A DNA stretch of 56,362 bases from an uncultured Alphaproteobacteria bacterium (GCA_944390905.1 CALXRR010000004.1:1-56362), one strand, 5' to 3'; counted from the first letter of the stretch, positions 7,252 to 17,721 are shown. The notes: generated by a model not told the origin, from the sequence alone. Numbers and translations are program-made.

Positions 7252-10140
7252 ATGAAAAAGAGAATCTATAATATACCGGCGAGCTGCCCTTTTGTTGATG
7301 TGTTGGCGCGAAACTTCTTAGCAGAATATCGCGACAGTCCTTTAGAATTGGCTGATGTTTTGTTCTTGCTGCCTAATCGGCGTGCTTGTCAGAGTTTGCG
7401 CGAGGCTTTTGTGCGGGAGCAAGGGTTGGCTCCGACCCTGTTGCCGCAAATGCGCCCAATCGCCGATGTGGAAGAAGATGCTTTGTTTGTGGCGGGGTTT
7501 GATGCATCTGAGGTCTTGCCCAATTTGCCGCCGGCTATTGATGCTGTGAGCCGTTTGTTGTGGTTTACCAGACGGATTATGGATGAGCCTGGAAAGTTCG
7601 GGCTGGAAAAGTTTTCTGCCGCGCAGGCTTGCTTCTTGGCGCAGGAAGTTTGCTCTTTGGCTGACCAAGTGCAAAATGAGGAATTATCTTTTCAAAACCT
7701 GCAAAAGTTGGTGCCGGAAGAATATGCCGCGCATTGGTTGGAAACACTCGATTTTTTGGAGTTGATTACGGCGGAATGGCCGCAGTTTCTTAAAAGCAAA
7801 GGTTTGGTTGATGTGGCGCTCAGGCGGTGCCAGATTATGGATCTGCAATGCGCTTTGTGGCAAAAATATCCGCCGCAAAAAAGAATCGTGATTGCCGGTA
7901 CAACCGCGACTTTTCCGTATATGAAGCGTTTGGTGCAGGTGGTCTTAAACCTGCCCCGCGGGGAAGTCGTGCTGTCTGGCTTGGATAAAGAGTTGGATAA
8001 TAAGGCTTGGGAGGCAATTGATGAAGTGCATCCCCAATTTGAGCTCAAAGATTTGCTCAATTTTTTGCAGATAGACCGCCAAGAGGTTGAAGATTTGTTG
8101 CCGCCGGAGAATCCGCCTCGGGAGAGCTTAATCTCAGAGTTGATGCGTCCGGCCAAGACTACCGATAAATGGCGACAACTGGCGGATTGTAAGTGGGCGG
8201 AGCAGGCAATGGACGGCTTGCGGGTGATTGATTGTGCTGATGTTAGGCAGGAGGCGTTGAGCATTGCTTTGATTATGCGTCAGGTGTTGGAAACTCCTGA
8301 AAAAACAGCGGCACTGGTGACAACTGACCGTAATTTGGCGCGGCGGGTGGCGGCGGAGCTGGTTCGCTGGGAGATTAAAGTTGATGATTCTGCCGGTTGC
8401 CCGCTGCACTTGACGCCGGTGGGGGCTTTTTTGCGCTTGATGGCGGCGGCTTGCGCAGAAGAAGATGCTATCGGAATAGAAAAATTGAGCCTGTTGAAGC
8501 ATCCGTTTATGGCGATGGGCAAAGACTATGGGGCTTTGCGGCGAGAAGTGCGCGATTATGAAAAACTGGTGCTGAGGGCGGATAAGCCGGAAGATAATCT
8601 GCCCTTGGCTGAAGAGCTGGAAAAAGAGCTTAAGCCTTTGGCTGATTTGCTCCGGAGCCGTGAAGCAAGCTTTAAAGAAATCTTGAAAGTGCATATTCAG
8701 ACAGCGGAGAAATTGGCTACAACACCGCTAAAAGACGGGACATCTGTGCTATGGAAAGGTGATGCCGGAGAGGCGGCGGCGCGTTTTGTGGCGGATTTGT
8801 TTGCCCAAGCGGAGATGTTGGGTGATGTTGCCGGTGATGAATATGGTGGCCTGCTTGATGCGTTGATGGCGCAGGTCACGGTGCGTCCGCGATATGGAAC
8901 GCATCCGCGGTTGAAAATCTTGGGCCCGATAGAGGCCAGATTAAACCGTTTTGATATAATGATTATCGGCGAGGTAAACGAAGGGGCTTGGCCTAAGCCG
9001 GCTAATGCCGACCCGTGGATGTCGCGCCCGATGAAAAAAGATTTTGGCCTGCCGACGCCGGAAAAAGCGATTGGCGTGTTGGCGGCTGATTTGGCTCAGT
9101 TTATGGCGGCGCCAAAGGTGTTTTTGACCAGAGCAGAGCGGGTGCAAGGGACGCCGATGGTAAAGTCGCGTTGGTGGATGCGCTTGGCGACGGTGTTGAA
9201 AGCGGCCGGAGCGGGAATCGAAGAACTAATCGAGCGCGAGTATCCGCAGCAGGCAGAAAAACTCGATGAGGCGGATAAGTATGAGCCGATAAACCCGCCG
9301 GCTCCGTGTCCGCCGGTGGATAAACGTCCGCGTGAGTTGTCGGTGAGCGCTATTGAGCAATTGATGCGCGACCCGTATATTATTTTTGCCAAATATATTT
9401 TGCGCCTTAAACCTCTGAAGGACTTGAACCCTGAGGCAGAGTTTTTTGATTATGGCAATATCGTGCATGAGGTATTGGACGAGTTTAATAAAAAATATAA
9501 TACCGATTTTCCGCCTAACGGAAAAGAAGAGCTGTTGGCCTTGGGTAAAAAGTATTTTGCCTGCCATGAGATTGCCATGGAGACAAGGGCTTTTTGGTGG
9601 CCGAATTTTGTGAAGAGTATTGATTGGTTGGCAGACAAAGAGCGCGAGTACCGTCAGGAGATTAAACAAGTACACAGCGAGGTTAAAGGACAAATTGTGC
9701 TCAATGCACCTGAAGGGCCTTTTGTGCTGAAAGCGCGTGCGGACAGAGTTGATGAAACCAAAGACGGACGCGTAAACGTGATTGACTATAAAACCGGACA
9801 AGCCCGCAGTATTGCCGAGATGAAAAAAGGTTATGCTCCGCAGCTGCCCTTGGAAGGGGTGATTGCCGAGCATGGCGGTTTTGAGGGAATTGCTAAAAAA
9901 GAAGTGGCCAAGTTGTTGTATTGGCAGCCGGCCAAAAAAGAAACCGTGGTGGATGATGCGGTAGAGGAGATTTTGACCAATAATCTGGAAAAAGCCCACA
10001 AACTGATTGCAATGTTTGATTTGCCGACCACACCATACATCAGCCAGCCCAACCCCAAATATGCCCCCAAGTATTCAGACTATGAGCATTTGGCGCGGAT
10101 TGCCGAGTGGAAAGTGGTGGAAGAAGGCGGCGAGGAGTAG
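7252..10140 (+). CDS. addB: AddB, helicase-nuclease subunit for double-strand break repair
   Basis: AddB is the partner of AddA in the alphaproteobacterial AddAB complex, which resects double-strand ends to load RecA. The product is 962 aa. The N-terminal part (FLLPNRRACQSL at ~38) is the inactivated helicase-like region. The C-terminal PD-(D/E)XK nuclease motif VIDYKTGQA is at about 842-850, preceded by a RecB-nuclease-like segment (KARADRVDE). The gene stop is only 2 nt before the addA start, so the two are translationally coupled. Upstream is the purine-rich repeat region. Confidence 0.93.
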   Translation: MKKRIYNIPASCPFVDVLARNFLAEYRDSPLELADVLFLLPNRRACQSLREAFVREQGLAPTLLPQMRPIADVEEDALFVAGFDASEVLPNLPPAIDAVSRLLWFTRRIMDEPGKFGLEKFSAAQACFLAQEVCSLADQVQNEELSFQNLQKLVPEEYAAHWLETLDFLELITAEWPQFLKSKGLVDVALRRCQIMDLQCALWQKYPPQKRIVIAGTTATFPYMKRLVQVVLNLPRGEVVLSGLDKELDNKAWEAIDEVHPQFELKDLLNFLQIDRQEVEDLLPPENPPRESLISELMRPAKTTDKWRQLADCKWAEQAMDGLRVIDCADVRQEALSIALIMRQVLETPEKTAALVTTDRNLARRVAAELVRWEIKVDDSAGCPLHLTPVGAFLRLMAAACAEEDAIGIEKLSLLKHPFMAMGKDYGALRREVRDYEKLVLRADKPEDNLPLAEELEKELKPLADLLRSREASFKEILKVHIQTAEKLATTPLKDGTSVLWKGDAGEAAARFVADLFAQAEMLGDVAGDEYGGLLDALMAQVTVRPRYGTHPRLKILGPIEARLNRFDIMIIGEVNEGAWPKPANADPWMSRPMKKDFGLPTPEKAIGVLAADLAQFMAAPKVFLTRAERVQGTPMVKSRWWMRLATVLKAAGAGIEELIEREYPQQAEKLDEADKYEPINPPAPCPPVDKRPRELSVSAIEQLMRDPYIIFAKYILRLKPLKDLNPEAEFFDYGNIVHEVLDEFNKKYNTDFPPNGKEELLALGKKYFACHEIAMETRAFWWPNFVKSIDWLADKEREYRQEIKQVHSEVKGQIVLNAPEGPFVLKARADRVDETKDGRVNVIDYKTGQARSIAEMKKGYAPQLPLEGVIAEHGGFEGIAKKEVAKLLYWQPAKKETVVDDAVEEILTNNLEKAHKLIAMFDLPTTPYISQPNPKYAPKYSDYEHLARIAEWKVVEEGGEE

Positions 10141-10142
10141 CG

Positions 10143-13100
10143 ATGGTAGATATTGCACAGGCTAAACAAATTAGGGACCAAAGGGGCGAAACCGCAACCA
10201 GACAGCAGCGGCGGGCGGCGAATCCGCAAAAGTCGGTATGGGTGGAGGCTTCAGCCGGAACCGGTAAAACCAAAGTGCTATCAGACAGGGTGTTGCGCTT
10301 GCTGTTGAACGGGATTAGTCCGGCCAAAATCTTGTGCTTGACTTATACCAAAGCGGCGGCAGTGGAGATGAGTTCGCGTATTGCCGGAAGGCTCAGCCAA
10401 TGGGCGGTGGCCGAAGATGCCGATTTGGAAAAAGAGCTTGTTAAACTGTTGGGAGAATTGCCCCCTGATTATAAGGCAACCTTAGAGCTGAAAGCCCGTG
10501 CCAGACAGTTGTTTGCGCGCCTGCTGGATACTCCGGGGGGAATGAAAATCCAGACCATACACAGCTTTTGTCAGGAGATTTTGAAACGCTTTCCTTTGGA
10601 GGCTAAGATATCGCCTTATTTTGAGGTTATGGATGACCGCGCCGCCAAAGAAGCCTTGCAGGAGATTAAGCTGGCGTTGCTCAAAAAAATTGAGCTGGAG
10701 CCGGAGAGCCAAGCGGCTAGGGCTTTGGCCTTTTTAACGCAAAAGGTGTCAGAAACCGACTTTGTGAAGATTTTGAACAGCATTGCCGAAGATCGTAACA
10801 AAATTATTCGCCTCTTGGTGCGCTACCAAAGTTTAGATGATTTGCTGGCAGATATTGCTGCCCGCTTGGGTGTGGCGCTTGATGATGATGAAACCAAGGT
10901 GAAGGAAGCGTTTTGGGCTGATTGGCCGCGGGCAGAAATGCTTGACTTGGCAGAGGCTTTGAGCCTTGGTACCAAGGTTGATTTGCAGCGCTCCGAGGTG
11001 CTGTATAAAGTGGCGCGCGGAGAGTTTAATCGCGATGAGTGGGCAACTTATCGCGGTGTGTTTATGAACCTTAAGGGCGAGCCTAAGTCTGCTACAAAAG
11101 CGGTTTTGGCAGTGCGATCCGATGTGCCGGAGATAGTCAAGCGCGAGGCTGAACGCTGTTTGGCTTTTGAGGCCAAGTTAAAGGCCGTGCGTTTGATGGC
11201 TTCAACCGCGGCGGTGTTGCGGCTGGCCGAAGAATTGATTGCCGGATATATGAAGTACAAAAGTCTGCATTCCAAAATGGATTATGAAGACTTGATTGTG
11301 CTGGCCAGAAACCTGCTGGAGAATCCGGAAGTGGCGCAGTGGGTGCTCTATAAACTCGATGGTGGTATTGACAGCGTGCTGATTGATGAGGCGCAAGATA
11401 CATCGCCTGACCAATGGGCGATTGTCAAAGCTTTGACGGAAGAGTTTTTTGCAGGTGAAGGGGCTGATGATTTGCTGCGGACAGTGTTTGTGGTGGGTGA
11501 CCGCAAGCAGTCGATTTATAGCTTTCAGGGCGCTGACCCCGAAGAGTTTGAAAATATGCGGCGGTACTTTAAAAGCGCCGATGAAAACTTTGAGGAAGTG
11601 CATTTGGATGTGTCTTTCCGCTCGACATCAGCCGTGCTGGAAAGTGTTAATACCGTATTCAGAGATGAGGAGCTTAAAGACGGAGTGGTCTTGCCGGAGC
11701 AAGATATTACGCATTTGCCATTCCGTTTCGGTGAGGCCGGAAAGGTTGAAATATGGCCGTTGATTGAGCCGCAGGAAGGTGAAAATCAAGACGCTTGGCG
11801 CCCGCCGGTGGAGAGAGTGGTGGCAGATTCAACCAGCTCGCGCTTGGCACAGGGAATCGCCCAAAACATTAAGTCTTTGGTGGAGCGCGGAGATATTTTA
11901 ATCTCGAAAGGAAGGCCGCTCTGTTATGGGGATTTTATGGTTTTGGTGCAGCGCCGCAACAGCTTTGTGGAAGAGCTGGTCAGAGCCTGCAAAAATGTGG
12001 GCGTAAATATTGCCGGTGTTGATAAAATCAAGCTATTGGAGCAGATTGCCATTCAAGATTTGGTGGCGGTGGGGCGCTTTTTGCTGCTGCCGACCGATGA
12101 CCTGACTTTGGCTGAGATTTTGAAGTCGCCGCTGTGGGGGCTCGATGATGATGATTTGCTCGAGCTGTGCTATGGCCGCGGGGCAGCAACCCTATGGACC
12201 AGACTGGGTGATAACCCCAAATATGCCAAGGTTTATGCCGAGCTGCAGAGCTTGTTGAATATGGCGGATTTTGTACGCCCCTTTGAGCTGTATGCTTATA
12301 TTCTGAACAAATTGGGCGGACGCCAAAAGTTTGTTAAACGTATGGGCCCCGAGGTTGAAGACGGAATCGACGAGTTTGTGAACCTTACCCTATCTTTTGA
12401 GCAAGAGCATATTCCCAGTTTGCAGGGCTTTGTGGAGTGGGTGACGCAAGATGATGTCGAAATTAAGCGCGAGCAAGAGCAGAGCAATACTGATGCGGTG
12501 CGGATTATGACCGTGCACGGCTCCAAAGGTTTGCAGGCGCCGGTGGTGATTTTGCCAGATACTGTAAGAGTGCCGCAAAGCAAACGTGAAGGCGGAATCT
12601 TGTGGAGCGACGTGATGTTTTATCCGCTGCGGGCCGATGACTATGACCCTAACTGCGAGGCCATCAATCAAGACAAAAAACGCAAGGCTTTGCAAGAGTA
12701 TCGCCGCTTGTTGTATGTGGCTTTGACCCGTGCCGAAGACCGCTTATATATTTGTGGGTATAAAGGCAAAAACGCCGTCAAAGAAGAATCTTGGTATGAG
12801 GGATGTGTGCGCAATTTGCAAAAAATCAGCACCGAGCAAGAAGACGGAGTGTTTGATTTTGCCTGTGAGCAGGTGTTGGCGGTGGAGCCAGGCAAAACCA
12901 AGCCTAAAGCTGAGGTCAAGCTAGAAAAATGGGATTGGCTCTACCAAACAGCTCCCGAAGAAGATGCCTTGGCCAAGCCTTATACCCCTTCAAAGCCTGA
13001 TGAAGATGAGGAAGAGCCGGCGATGTTGTCGCCGATTGCCGTAGGAGATGAAAATCGCTATCGTCGCGGGCAGGTGATTCATACCTTATTGCAGTTTTTG

Positions 13101-13520
13101 CCGGATGTTCGCTCGGCTGACAAAACAAGAGTTATGCAGGAGTTTTTGGATGCTAATGCGCCGGAGCTGAAAGACTACCAAAAGCTCAGAATCGTGGAAG
13201 AGGTCGGTTTGTTGCTCCAAGATAAGCGCTTTGCCAAAGTGTTTGGCCCGAACTCTAAGGCCGAGGTGCCGGTGATGGGAATGGTTGAAGGCAAGATTAT
13301 CTCCGGTCAGATTGACCGACTGGTGGTTGATGATGATGAGGTGCTGATTGTGGACTTTAAGACCAATCGTCCGGCGGCAGATACTTTGGCCGAGGTGCCG
13401 GATGTTTATTTGAAGCAGTTGCGCGCTTATCGGCAGTTGGTGGCGGCGGTGTATCCGCAAAAAAAGGTGCAGACCTTAATTTTGTGGACGGATACCGCGC
13501 ATTTGATGCCGGTTGAGTGA
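10143..13520 (+). CDS. addA: AddA, UvrD-type helicase with C-terminal nuclease
   Basis: AddA is the active helicase subunit of AddAB. I chose ATG 10143, just after GAGGAG inside the end of addB; in-frame codons further upstream overlap addB. The product is 1125 aa. Helicase motifs are Walker A ASAGTGKT (36-43), Walker B LIDEAQDTSPDQW (~412), motif III GDRKQSIYSFQGADPE (~450) and motif VI VALTRAEDRLY (~857). The C-terminal nuclease motif IVDFKTNR is at ~1067. All catalytic motifs look intact. Confidence 0.95.
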   Translation: MVDIAQAKQIRDQRGETATRQQRRAANPQKSVWVEASAGTGKTKVLSDRVLRLLLNGISPAKILCLTYTKAAAVEMSSRIAGRLSQWAVAEDADLEKELVKLLGELPPDYKATLELKARARQLFARLLDTPGGMKIQTIHSFCQEILKRFPLEAKISPYFEVMDDRAAKEALQEIKLALLKKIELEPESQAARALAFLTQKVSETDFVKILNSIAEDRNKIIRLLVRYQSLDDLLADIAARLGVALDDDETKVKEAFWADWPRAEMLDLAEALSLGTKVDLQRSEVLYKVARGEFNRDEWATYRGVFMNLKGEPKSATKAVLAVRSDVPEIVKREAERCLAFEAKLKAVRLMASTAAVLRLAEELIAGYMKYKSLHSKMDYEDLIVLARNLLENPEVAQWVLYKLDGGIDSVLIDEAQDTSPDQWAIVKALTEEFFAGEGADDLLRTVFVVGDRKQSIYSFQGADPEEFENMRRYFKSADENFEEVHLDVSFRSTSAVLESVNTVFRDEELKDGVVLPEQDITHLPFRFGEAGKVEIWPLIEPQEGENQDAWRPPVERVVADSTSSRLAQGIAQNIKSLVERGDILISKGRPLCYGDFMVLVQRRNSFVEELVRACKNVGVNIAGVDKIKLLEQIAIQDLVAVGRFLLLPTDDLTLAEILKSPLWGLDDDDLLELCYGRGAATLWTRLGDNPKYAKVYAELQSLLNMADFVRPFELYAYILNKLGGRQKFVKRMGPEVEDGIDEFVNLTLSFEQEHIPSLQGFVEWVTQDDVEIKREQEQSNTDAVRIMTVHGSKGLQAPVVILPDTVRVPQSKREGGILWSDVMFYPLRADDYDPNCEAINQDKKRKALQEYRRLLYVALTRAEDRLYICGYKGKNAVKEESWYEGCVRNLQKISTEQEDGVFDFACEQVLAVEPGKTKPKAEVKLEKWDWLYQTAPEEDALAKPYTPSKPDEDEEEPAMLSPIAVGDENRYRRGQVIHTLLQFLPDVRSADKTRVMQEFLDANAPELKDYQKLRIVEEVGLLLQDKRFAKVFGPNSKAEVPVMGMVEGKIISGQIDRLVVDDDEVLIVDFKTNRPAADTLAEVPDVYLKQLRAYRQLVAAVYPQKKVQTLILWTDTAHLMPVE

Positions 13521-13614
13521 TTTTTTTTGCTATTATTGAGATAAAATACTTTTATTATTGAAATAAATTAACTATATTAGATAAAGCACAACGATAAAAT
13601 GAAAGGTTTGTAAC

Positions 13615-13929
13615 ATGAAGGCTATTACTGATGCTCAGTTTAATGATGAAGTTTTGAATGCCAAAGGTTTGGTTTTGGTTGATTTTTGGGCGGAGTGGTG
13701 TGGTCCGTGCCGCCAGTTGATTCCGGTCTTGGAAGAAATCTCCAAAGAAATGAGCGATAAAGTTAAAATTTGCAAAATCAATGTTGATGAATCTCCGGAC
13801 AAGGCCGCTGAAATGGGTATTCGCAGTATTCCGTCGGTCTTTTTATTCAAAGACGGCAAGCAATTGGATGTGAAAGTGGGGCTGAATTCTAAGTCGGCGT
13901 TAATTGAGTGGATTGAAAAATTCGCATAG
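13615..13929 (+). CDS. trxA: Thioredoxin
   Basis: This is a cytosolic dithiol-disulfide oxidoreductase. The product is 104 aa with the active site WCGPC at 28-32 and the cis-proline motif SIPSVF near 72. It follows addA by 94 nt, an arrangement common in Alphaproteobacteria, and has its own GAAAGG site. Thioredoxin could supply electrons to the class I ribonucleotide reductase encoded at 17722-21097, but nothing in the sequence shows that it is the dedicated donor. A long palindromic repeat begins directly after its stop codon. Confidence 0.96.
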   Translation: MKAITDAQFNDEVLNAKGLVLVDFWAEWCGPCRQLIPVLEEISKEMSDKVKICKINVDESPDKAAEMGIRSIPSVFLFKDGKQLDVKVGLNSKSALIEWIEKFA

Positions 13930-14076
13930 GAGTTTGCTCTTCAGGCGTCATGCTTGCAATTTTTTCGCTCGTGTACTGGTTTTTGTACACCGCGTCGCAA
14001 ATCTGCGGCGTAGCATAAGGGTTTATCAAACTCTTGGATTCCATATTTTAAAGGCTCGTCATTGCGACGAGCCTTT
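13930..14076. repeat. Palindromic repeat P, copy 1, with terminator
   Basis: A 104-bp nested palindrome runs from GAGTTTG (13930) to CAAACTC (14027-14033). Its centre is GTGTAC, a short loop, then GTACACCGCGTCGC. A fixed spacer follows and then a perfect 11-bp terminator hairpin AAAGGCTCGTC/GACGAGCCTTT (14050-14076) with T-runs. The last ~100 bp are nearly identical to 27998-28097. Related elements lie at 40743, 40874 and 41002. The unit sits directly behind trxA and supplies its terminator. Confidence 0.75.
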
Positions 14077-14400
14077 TGGTTTTTTTAGAATGTCATTTGG
14101 AAATTTTTAAGACAATTTTTTTGGTGAGAATGGTGGATTTACAAGTGCTTGAAGTTATGCTTTTTCTTATATCTTTTATTACTTTATTATGTTTTTCTGA
14201 TACAAAAGTTTTGAAAAAAAACCTACAAAAAGACTTGATTTTATGGTCGGAATGATTAAATATCATTTATTAGTTGTATTCATGCTAATGGTCTTGCGGC
14301 GGTGAATGTGCTGCGGGGGTGAACTATCGGACTGGCCTTTACTTCCCTCCTCTCTTTAGAAATAAGAGTATACCAAATATTTGTTGTTGTGGAGGTTCTT
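14077..14400. other. Gene-free spacer
   Basis: AT-rich for the first 200 bp, then a short G-rich stretch (about 14292-14330) and a pyrimidine-rich stretch. I see no gene, repeat or clear promoter. The G-rich part might hold a small RNA, but I cannot support a structure. Confidence 0.3.
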
Positions 14401-14667
14401 ATGTGTGGTGAAGATGATGCTTTTGTTATGCAGATGCTGAAAAAACAGGTCAGAGACAAGATTTGCGGCCTCTTACAGCAAAGAAAAGCTGACTGGCCTT
14501 ATATCGCTCAGGCGACGGGAATCGATGTGGCTCGGCTGATGAAAATGTGCGAGAGCAAAAGTTATGATTTTTCTGTTGAAGAAGTGGCTAAAATTATGGA
14601 TGCAGTCGGGTATTTTGATGCCGAAAAGGCTCTTTTACAAGAGGCGGAATCCAAGCTAAAGGAATAG
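14401..14667 (+). CDS. Small XRE-like helix-turn-helix protein
   Basis: The product is 88 aa. ATG 14401 follows GGAGG by 5 nt; the upstream GTG at 14389 overlaps that site. Residues ~18-70 resemble a Cro/XRE fold: RDKICGLLQQRK, then WPYIAQATGIDVARLMKMC as the helix-turn-helix, then VEEVAKIMDAVGY. It is probably a DNA-binding regulator, possibly antitoxin-like, but no toxin gene is beside it. Its 3' end overlaps the end of hemW on the other strand by 12 nt. Confidence 0.75.
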   Translation: MCGEDDAFVMQMLKKQVRDKICGLLQQRKADWPYIAQATGIDVARLMKMCESKSYDFSVEEVAKIMDAVGYFDAEKALLQEAESKLKE

Positions 14668-15792
14668 TTCTTCAATAATTTTGTTCATGACCAGAAAACC
14701 CGAATCCGTCAGCCGGATGGAATCGGAGGTATTTATCAATAGTCCGAGTGTTGTAAATTCACTTATTTTTTGAGGATTGCAGAGGTCATCAAAGTTTAAT
14801 CCGCAACGCTTGGCAAAGTAGTTTTTATTTATGCCGTCAGTTAATCTGAGACCCATAATCAAGAGTTCTTCCGCGCGCTCAAACGGAGTTAGCTCCTCTT
14901 GCCGGCGGTGGTGGGTGAGGGCAAAAAAGCGCCCGTCTATGCTTAGTCTTCCGTGGGCGGAGGGGCCTATGCCCAGATAATCATCCCCTTGCCAGTAGAG
15001 CAGGTTGTGCCGGCTGTGGTAAGCGGGCTGCGCAAAGTTGGAGACTTCATAACGGGGGTAGCCGTGTTGGCGCAAGTAATCACAAGTATAAGTGTACATC
15101 GGGGCGGCTTCATCATCACTCAAAGCCTGAATGCCTTTGCGGGCAAAGACGGTGCCGTCTTCAATGGTCAATTGGTACAAGGACAAGTGTTTGAAGCCAA
15201 AACTTGCGGCCTGAGCCAGCTCTGCCTGCCAATCAGGCAGAGTTTGGCGGGGGCGGGCGTAGATTAAGTCCATAGAATGGTTGGTAAAGGTGTTGAGCAC
15301 TTTGTCTATGCTGTTAAGGGCTTGGCTGAGGCTGTGAGTGCGCCCCAAAAACTTGAGGTCAGAATCGTTTAAGGCTTGGACACCGAGTGACAAGCGGTTG
15401 ATGCCGGCGTGTTTGAGGTCAGTAAAAAGAGTGCCGTTATCCGTATTGGGATTGGCTTCTAAAGAGATTTCAACTTTGGGGGATACATGCCATAGGCGGC
15501 TGATGTGATTGATAATCGCCTCTATCAGTGATGGTTTGAGCAGCGAAGGAGTGCCGCCGCCAAAAAAGATGGAGCTTACCAGTCGCTCGGGGGTCAAGTT
15601 GTGGTAGTAATCCAAATCAGCCAGATAAGAGTTGATAATTGCCTCTTGGTCCAGATGTTTGGGAACTTGGCTGAAAAAGTCGCAATAAGGGCATTTGCTG
15701 CGGCAATACGGCCAGTGGATATAAATCCCAAAAGGGCGGCACTCTTGGGGGAGTGTCGCCGGAGTGAGGGATTTATTTGGCAAGTCAGACAT
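14656..15792 (-). CDS. hemW: HemW, radical SAM heme chaperone
   Basis: HemW binds heme and a 4Fe-4S cluster and is related to coproporphyrinogen dehydrogenase HemN. The product is 378 aa. The radical SAM cysteines C30, C34 and C37 are in YCRSKCPYCDF, followed by FFGGGTPSLL (SAM-binding GGGTP) and a SLGVQALND stretch. It lacks the longer N-terminus of true HemN. It is the third gene of hslV-hslU-hemW, 6 nt after hslU. Confidence 0.93.
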   Translation of the reverse strand: MSDLPNKSLTPATLPQECRPFGIYIHWPYCRSKCPYCDFFSQVPKHLDQEAIINSYLADLDYYHNLTPERLVSSIFFGGGTPSLLKPSLIEAIINHISRLWHVSPKVEISLEANPNTDNGTLFTDLKHAGINRLSLGVQALNDSDLKFLGRTHSLSQALNSIDKVLNTFTNHSMDLIYARPRQTLPDWQAELAQAASFGFKHLSLYQLTIEDGTVFARKGIQALSDDEAAPMYTYTCDYLRQHGYPRYEVSNFAQPAYHSRHNLLYWQGDDYLGIGPSAHGRLSIDGRFFALTHHRRQEELTPFERAEELLIMGLRLTDGINKNYFAKRCGLNFDDLCNPQKISEFTTLGLLINTSDSIRLTDSGFLVMNKIIEELFL

Positions 15793-15798
15793 TGGCGC

Positions 15799-17112
15799 TT
15801 ATAAAATAAATTTCGACAAGTCTGAGGCTTCAGTATATTTATGGAGCTTTTCTTCAACCATAGCCGCGGTGATGGTTTCGCTCTGGCCGCTGCGGTCCGA
15901 GGCGTTGAAACTGATGTCTTCAAGCAAAATTTCAAGCACGGTATGCAGGCGGCGGGCGCCGATGTTTTCGATATTTTCATTAATCGCGACGGCGATGTCG
16001 GCGATTTTTTCAATGGCATCGGGAGCAAACTCAAGTTTGAAGTTCTCAGTACCAAGCAAGGCTATGTATTGCTCAATGAGGTTGGCCTCAGGCTCTTGCA
16101 AGATTTTGATGAAGTCTTCTTTGCTGAGGGCTTGGAGCTCAACGCGGATGGGCAGACGCCCTTGCAGCTCGGGCAAAAGGTCGGATGGTTTAGAGATATG
16201 AAAAGCACCGGAGCAAATAAACAGAATATGGTCGGTTTTGACAGGGCCGTATTTGGTGTTGACAGTGGTGCCTTCAATCAAGGGCAATAAGTCTCGTTGG
16301 ACGCCCTCGCGAGAGACATCGCCGCCGCGGCGGTCGTCTTTGCCGGTTATCTTGTCAATTTCATCAATAAACACGATACCGTCGTTTTCAACCGATTTGA
16401 TGGCGGCGTTAATGATGGTTTCGTTATCTAAGAGCTTGTCGCATTCTTCTTCCATGATGATTTTAGTGGCCTCGGATACCTTCATTTTGCGAGTTTTGTA
16501 TTTGTCGCCGAAAGGTTTGCCGAGCAAATCACCCAAGCTTATCATGCCCATTTGGGCACCGGGCATGCCGGGGATGTCTATGGTCGGCATGGTGTTGGAA
16601 GAGTTGTCAATAACGCTGATTTCAATCTCTTTATCATTGAGGCTGCCGGAGCGCAGCATATCACGGAATTTGAGCTTGGTGTCTTCACCGGCTTCAAGCC
16701 CGACAAGAGCCTCAAGTATGCGCTCCTCAGCGGCAATTTCGGCCTTGGCGCGGACTTGTTTGCGCATCTCAACCTTGGTGGTGTTAATGGCTATTTCAAC
16801 CAAATCGCGGATGATGGATTCAACATCACGGCCGACGTAGCCTATCTCAGTGAATTTGGTAGCCTCAACTTTAACAAAAGGGGCTTTGACCAACTTGGCT
16901 AAACGGCGGGATATTTCAGTCTTGCCAACGCCGGTCGGGCCGACCATCAAGATGTTTTTGGGGACGATTTCTTCTTTAAGGGCATCGCTTAATTGCATGC
17001 GACGCCAGCGGTTGCGCAGGGCAATGGCTACGGCCTTTTTGGCCTCGGTTTGGCCGACAATAAAGCGGTCAAGCTCGGATACGATTTCGCGCGGACTAAA
17101 ATTGGCTGTCAT
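15799..17112 (-). CDS. hslU: HslU, ATPase subunit of the HslUV protease
   Basis: HslU is the AAA+ unfoldase that feeds HslV. The product is 437 aa. Walker A GPTGVGKT is at 58-65, the pore-type GYVGRD loop just after, the I-domain in the middle, and Walker [10 protein letters not shown] near 245. The C-terminus ends LSKFIL, the conserved tail that inserts into HslV. It starts 10 nt after hslV. Confidence 0.97.
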   Translation of the reverse strand: MTANFSPREIVSELDRFIVGQTEAKKAVAIALRNRWRRMQLSDALKEEIVPKNILMVGPTGVGKTEISRRLAKLVKAPFVKVEATKFTEIGYVGRDVESIIRDLVEIAINTTKVEMRKQVRAKAEIAAEERILEALVGLEAGEDTKLKFRDMLRSGSLNDKEIEISVIDNSSNTMPTIDIPGMPGAQMGMISLGDLLGKPFGDKYKTRKMKVSEATKIIMEEECDKLLDNETIINAAIKSVENDGIVFIDEIDKITGKDDRRGGDVSREGVQRDLLPLIEGTTVNTKYGPVKTDHILFICSGAFHISKPSDLLPELQGRLPIRVELQALSKEDFIKILQEPEANLIEQYIALLGTENFKLEFAPDAIEKIADIAVAINENIENIGARRLHTVLEILLEDISFNASDRSGQSETITAAMVEEKLHKYTEASDLSKFIL

Positions 17113-17122
17113 TTGGGGTACC

Positions 17123-17644
17123 TTATATTTTTTCTATAATTACGTTATGGTTGGTGTAAACATCTATATCACCGGCAATTTGCATGGCCTTGCGGGCGAT
17201 GTCTTCGGCGGAGAGCCCCTCAACCTCGTTTAAGGCTTTGGCCGCGGCCATGGCGTAGTTGCCGCCGGAGCCAATGCCGATGATGCCGTCGTCAGGTTCC
17301 ATGACTTCTCCGGTGCCGGATATTACCAACGAGATGTCTTTGTCGGCTACAATCATAAAGGCCTGAAGTTGGCGGAGGTATTTGTCCATTCTCCAGTCTT
17401 TGGCTAAGGCAACGGCGGCGCGCTTGAGCTGATAGGCGTTTTTTTCAAGCTTTTCTTCTAAGCGCTCAATTAAGGTGATGCCGTCGGCTGCTGCACCAGC
17501 AAAACCGGCAATAATCTTGCCATTGCCAATGCGGCGGACTTTTACCGATGTGGCCTTGAATATGACGGACTCGCCAAGCGTGGCTTGTCCGTCACCGGCC
17601 ATGACGACTTCGTTATTTTTGCGAATACACAAGATGGTGGTCAT
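17123..17644 (-). CDS. hslV: HslV, peptidase subunit of the HslUV protease
   Basis: HslV is a proteasome-like peptidase with an N-terminal threonine nucleophile. The product is 173 aa, starting M-T-T-I, so Thr2 becomes the nucleophile after Met removal. The conserved [10 protein letters not shown] and GFAGAAADG segments are present. It is the first gene of the minus-strand hslV-hslU-hemW group. I see no obvious heat-shock promoter upstream. Confidence 0.97.
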   Translation of the reverse strand: MTTILCIRKNNEVVMAGDGQATLGESVIFKATSVKVRRIGNGKIIAGFAGAAADGITLIERLEEKLEKNAYQLKRAAVALAKDWRMDKYLRQLQAFMIVADKDISLVISGTGEVMEPDDGIIGIGSGGNYAMAAAKALNEVEGLSAEDIARKAMQIAGDIDVYTNHNVIIEKI

Positions 17645-17721
17645 GCATAATACCTTTCAATAAAAAATATGACTTGTTATTGTATGTAGGTATTATTATT
17701 TATGAATGCAAGCCGCCGGAG

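Noticed and set aside
14292-14345. Small RNA in the G-rich spacer before the HTH gene
   Set aside because: I could not find a stable symmetrical fold, promoter or terminator for it.
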